43,805 nucleotides of DNA from Tissierellaceae bacterium. GTDB lineage: Bacteria; Bacillota; Clostridia; Tissierellales; Tissierellaceae. The notes beneath the pieces were generated by a model. That model was not told where the DNA came from. It did not search any database and worked only from the letters and a program-made list of their open reading frames with translations. Positions 42,129-43,805 of the stretch are shown piece after piece. A program made the translations under genes and the position numbers. The stretch covers positions 1-43,805 of the forward strand of contig JALNZV010000016.1 in assembly GCA_023229175.1 (NCBI GenBank), read 5' to 3'. Numbering within the stretch: the first letter of the stretch is position 1; each line of letters starts with the position of its first letter.

Positions 42129-43313
42129 TCATATCTCCTTAGAAGGAAAAACTAATTTCCCCATGATTACATCCCTATTTGCACCTGTGGCAGAGGGGAT
42201 ATTGTTAGTTTCCCCCAATAAAAATTGATTCCCCAAAATTGCAAATGCCACTGCCTCCTTTGCATCAGATGAAAGACCTAGCTCCTCCACTGTTGAAACC
42301 TTCATTTCTAAGTATTCATTCAATAGGCCCATAATAAATTTGTTGTGGGCACCGCCACCGCTTACGTAAATCTCTTCTATGGAAAACCTTGGCAATACGA
42401 ACTTATTTATTTGATTAGCCACAGTTTTTGCCGTATATGCTGTTATGGTAGATACAATGTCTATATCTTTTAATCCTAGTTCAATCCCCTTTTTATATAA
42501 ATTCGATGCAAATTCGTCAGTATAATACTCTCTGCCTGTACTCTTTGGAGGCTCCAAATCCAAATATTTGTCTTTATGTATTAGCTCATTAAGCCAGTCA
42601 TGGTTTATTTGTCCTTTCATCGCCATGGATCCAGATTCATCAAAGAGTTTATCTCCATTAGTGATTTTTTGGACCAAGCTGTCTATAAGGACATTTGCTG
42701 GTCCCGTATCAAATGCAAGGACATCAGCGATTTTTGAATTGGCAGGTAGTACAGTAATATTTCCTATACCACCTAAGTTTAAAAGTATCCTTCCTTTTTC
42801 TTTGTGAGAAAATAAAACATAGTCCATAAATGGAACTAAAGGTGCTCCTTGCCCGCCGTATGCCATGTCAGATGGCCTGAAATCACCTACAGTAATACAA
42901 TTTGTTTTTGCAGCTATTTCCGCCAGTTCTCCTATTTGCAGTGTACTGCCGACTTCAGGCATATGATATATAGTTTGTCCATGGGAGCTAATGAAATCTA
43001 CCTGTTCCAAAGAAAAACCTGCTGCACTACAAACCTTCATTGCAGCATCTCCAAATTTTTCACCCAATAATTTATTCATATGGCATATTTCTTTTACTGT
43101 TGCTCTGTCGTTGTTGCATAGCCCTTCTATCCTCGATTTTTCCTCTGATGTATACTTTACTGTAATGAATTTCAATATTTGAAATCTGATGTCCAATCCC
43201 TTTCCAGAAATCTCCAACAAACACGCATCAATTCCATCCATGGAGGTTCCCGACATTAAACCTATTGCCACTCTCTTTTCTTTTTTTGCAATGGAATCTA
43301 ACAAATCTATCAT
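42129..43313 (-). CDS. anmK: Anhydro-N-acetylmuramic acid kinase
   Basis: 394 residues from the ATG at 43313 (GAGAGGTG upstream). A longer frame to 43379 is rejected because its extra codons fall in the promoter. AnmK opens the 1,6-anhydro ring and phosphorylates it to MurNAc-6-P. Family motifs: IGLMSGTSMDGIDA, FISSHGQTIYHMP, VGDFRPSDMAYGGQGAPLVPF (about 150-170), LNLGGIGNITVL, AFDTGPANVLIDSL with the catalytic Asp, and SGGGAHNKF near the end. First gene of the salvage operon; its product is the substrate of MurQ, eight genes downstream. The TGA stop overlaps the next gene region. Confidence 0.95.
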   Translation of the reverse strand: MIDLLDSIAKKEKRVAIGLMSGTSMDGIDACLLEISGKGLDIRFQILKFITVKYTSEEKSRIEGLCNNDRATVKEICHMNKLLGEKFGDAAMKVCSAAGFSLEQVDFISSHGQTIYHMPEVGSTLQIGELAEIAAKTNCITVGDFRPSDMAYGGQGAPLVPFMDYVLFSHKEKGRILLNLGGIGNITVLPANSKIADVLAFDTGPANVLIDSLVQKITNGDKLFDESGSMAMKGQINHDWLNELIHKDKYLDLEPPKSTGREYYTDEFASNLYKKGIELGLKDIDIVSTITAYTAKTVANQINKFVLPRFSIEEIYVSGGGAHNKFIMGLLNEYLEMKVSTVEELGLSSDAKEAVAFAILGNQFLLGETNNIPSATGANRDVIMGKLVFPSKEI

Positions 43314-43350
43314 TTTGCACCTCTCAATAATGAAATTTTGTGTCAATTTA

Positions 43351-43379
43351 ATAATATAATTTTTGAACTTTTCTGTCAA
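43351..43379 (-). promoter_or_regulatory. Sigma-A promoter of the cell-wall salvage operon
   Basis: Minus strand: TTGACA (43379-43374), 17-bp spacer, TATTAT (43356-43351). Strong match. Predicted leader of about 30 nt. Its position shows that the anmK start must be the ATG at 43313. Confidence 0.75.
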
Positions 43380-43407
43380 TACATTTTTTAATATTCCCGA
43401 AAATAAT

Positions 43408-43439
43408 TAAAACCCCTGCTGTTAATTCCAACAGGGGTA
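43408..43439 (-). terminator. Terminator of the HMA protein gene
   Basis: Minus strand: ACCCCTG (43438-43432) and CAGGGGT (43418-43412) with further pairing in the loop, followed by TTTTAATTATTTT. It insulates the small metal-binding gene from the anmK promoter. Confidence 0.75.
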
Positions 43440-43443
43440 TTAA

Positions 43444-43671
43444 TTATTTTACCTTTGATTTTATAATGTCATAGCCTACTCTATTTATGACATTTTCAAT
43501 ATCTTCAATGGATATTATCTCTTCATCGAAATCCAGTTTTACTTTGCTGGAGTTAAATAGTACTTGTGTAGTGCCGTGGTCTACTCCTTCCAGTCCTTTT
43601 ATAGCACCTTCTATTTTTTGTGAGCAGGAGGGACATGTCAACGTCTCCAATTGAATAGTTGCTGATTTCAT
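43444..43671 (-). CDS. Heavy-metal-associated (HMA) domain protein
   Basis: 75 residues, a single ferredoxin-like HMA domain. The metal-binding CxxC is C13-C16 in LTCPSCSQKIEG (11-22); the usual GMTC is LTC here. Later IENVINRVGYDI is the typical end helix and strand. Such proteins bind Cu(I), Zn(II), Hg(II) or similar soft metals. Start ATG at 43671 with AAGGAG upstream. No P-type ATPase or csoR in view; the upstream gene, if any, is beyond the right edge. It is a possible soluble partner for a MerT-like transporter, but it lies 43 kb away. Confidence 0.9.
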   Translation of the reverse strand: MKSATIQLETLTCPSCSQKIEGAIKGLEGVDHGTTQVLFNSSKVKLDFDEEIISIEDIENVINRVGYDIIKSKVK

Positions 43672-43738
43672 TTATATTCTCCTTATATAATGTATTTACG
43701 TTAATTAAGGATAACGCATAATCCTTTTTTAACAAATC

Positions 43739-43758
43739 TATACACTTTATTGTGTATA
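43739..43758. promoter_or_regulatory. Inverted repeat upstream of the HMA gene
   Basis: TATACAC (43739-43745), TTTATT, GTGTATA (43752-43758): perfect 7-bp arms, about 70 bp before the HMA start. A possible operator for a metal-responsive repressor; no -35/-10 pair could be fixed around it. Confidence 0.35.
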
Positions 43759-43805
43759 ATAGTTTTATTAGATAGAGTGACATCGAACGCTCCTTGAGAC
43801 TTAGA

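Noticed and set aside
43314..43379. N-terminal extension of AnmK to 43379
   Set aside because: The extra codons overlap the TTGACA-17-TATTAT promoter, and the ATG at 43313 has its own ribosome binding site.
43553..43783. 76-residue minus-strand frame at the right edge
   Set aside because: It has an AAGGAG site, but most of it overlaps the HMA gene in another frame, and the translation resembles no protein I know. A short leader peptide cannot be excluded.
1..43805. CRISPR array, tRNA, rRNA, transposon or prophage
   Set aside because: None could be recognised by eye on either strand. The only exact long repeat noted is the 35-bp tandem duplication at 13027-13096.

Overview
The window looks like a chromosomal segment of a low-GC anaerobic Firmicute, most likely in the Clostridia/Tissierellia. 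Evidence: AT-rich DNA with strong GGAGG ribosome binding sites, a sufCBDSU iron-sulfur operon, a 2-hydroxyacyl-CoA dehydratase activase-type gene set, a sigma-54/LevR-controlled PTS operon, and two genes whose reading frames only make sense if an in-frame TGA is read as selenocysteine. No rRNA, tRNA, CRISPR array, transposase or phage gene was seen.

Layout. 1-340: AT-rich, no gene; a candidate promoter lies just before position 341. 341-640 (+): MerT-family three-helix membrane protein whose metal-binding Cys-Cys pair is Cys-Sec, with a SECIS-like hairpin. 677-3606 (-): three-gene dehydratase-activase set. 3796-6380 (+): D-2-hydroxyacid dehydrogenase, then an NhaC Na+/H+ antiporter. 6419-7636 (-): RNA ligase RtcB. 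7769-13012 (-): PTS operon in the order IIB, IIC, IIA, MupG-like glycosidase, HPr, Enzyme I, read from a near-perfect sigma-54 promoter. 13183-17044 (-): nagA and a LevR-type sigma-54 activator broken by an in-frame TAG. 17168-18583 (-): sodium symporter. 18874-23261 (+): MoxR-DUF58-transglutaminase operon. 23279-25149 (-): two EamA transporters. 25354-30247 (+): sufCBDSU with a candidate operator over the -35 box. 30300-32452 (-): CstA and a hypothetical protein. 32737-33027 (+): second selenoprotein, CC/Se-motif (HesB-like) family. 33060-43313 (-): a large cell-wall salvage operon (anmK, serine hydrolase, peptide ABC transporter, murQ, RpiR/MurR-type regulator, M15 peptidase lipoprotein). 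43444-43671 (-): small HMA metal-binding protein.

How it fits together. Two loci point to salvage of peptidoglycan. The anmK-to-M15 operon would import peptides or muropeptides and turn anhydro-MurNAc into MurNAc-6-P (AnmK) and then GlcNAc-6-P (MurQ). The PTS operon would import and phosphorylate an amino-sugar disaccharide, and its MupG-like enzyme would split it. NagA, upstream of the PTS regulator, would deacetylate the shared product GlcNAc-6-P. The general PTS proteins HPr and EI sit inside this substrate-specific operon, so their supply may depend on the damaged LevR-type activator. The two selenoproteins are unlinked to each other; selA, selB, selC and selD are not in the window.
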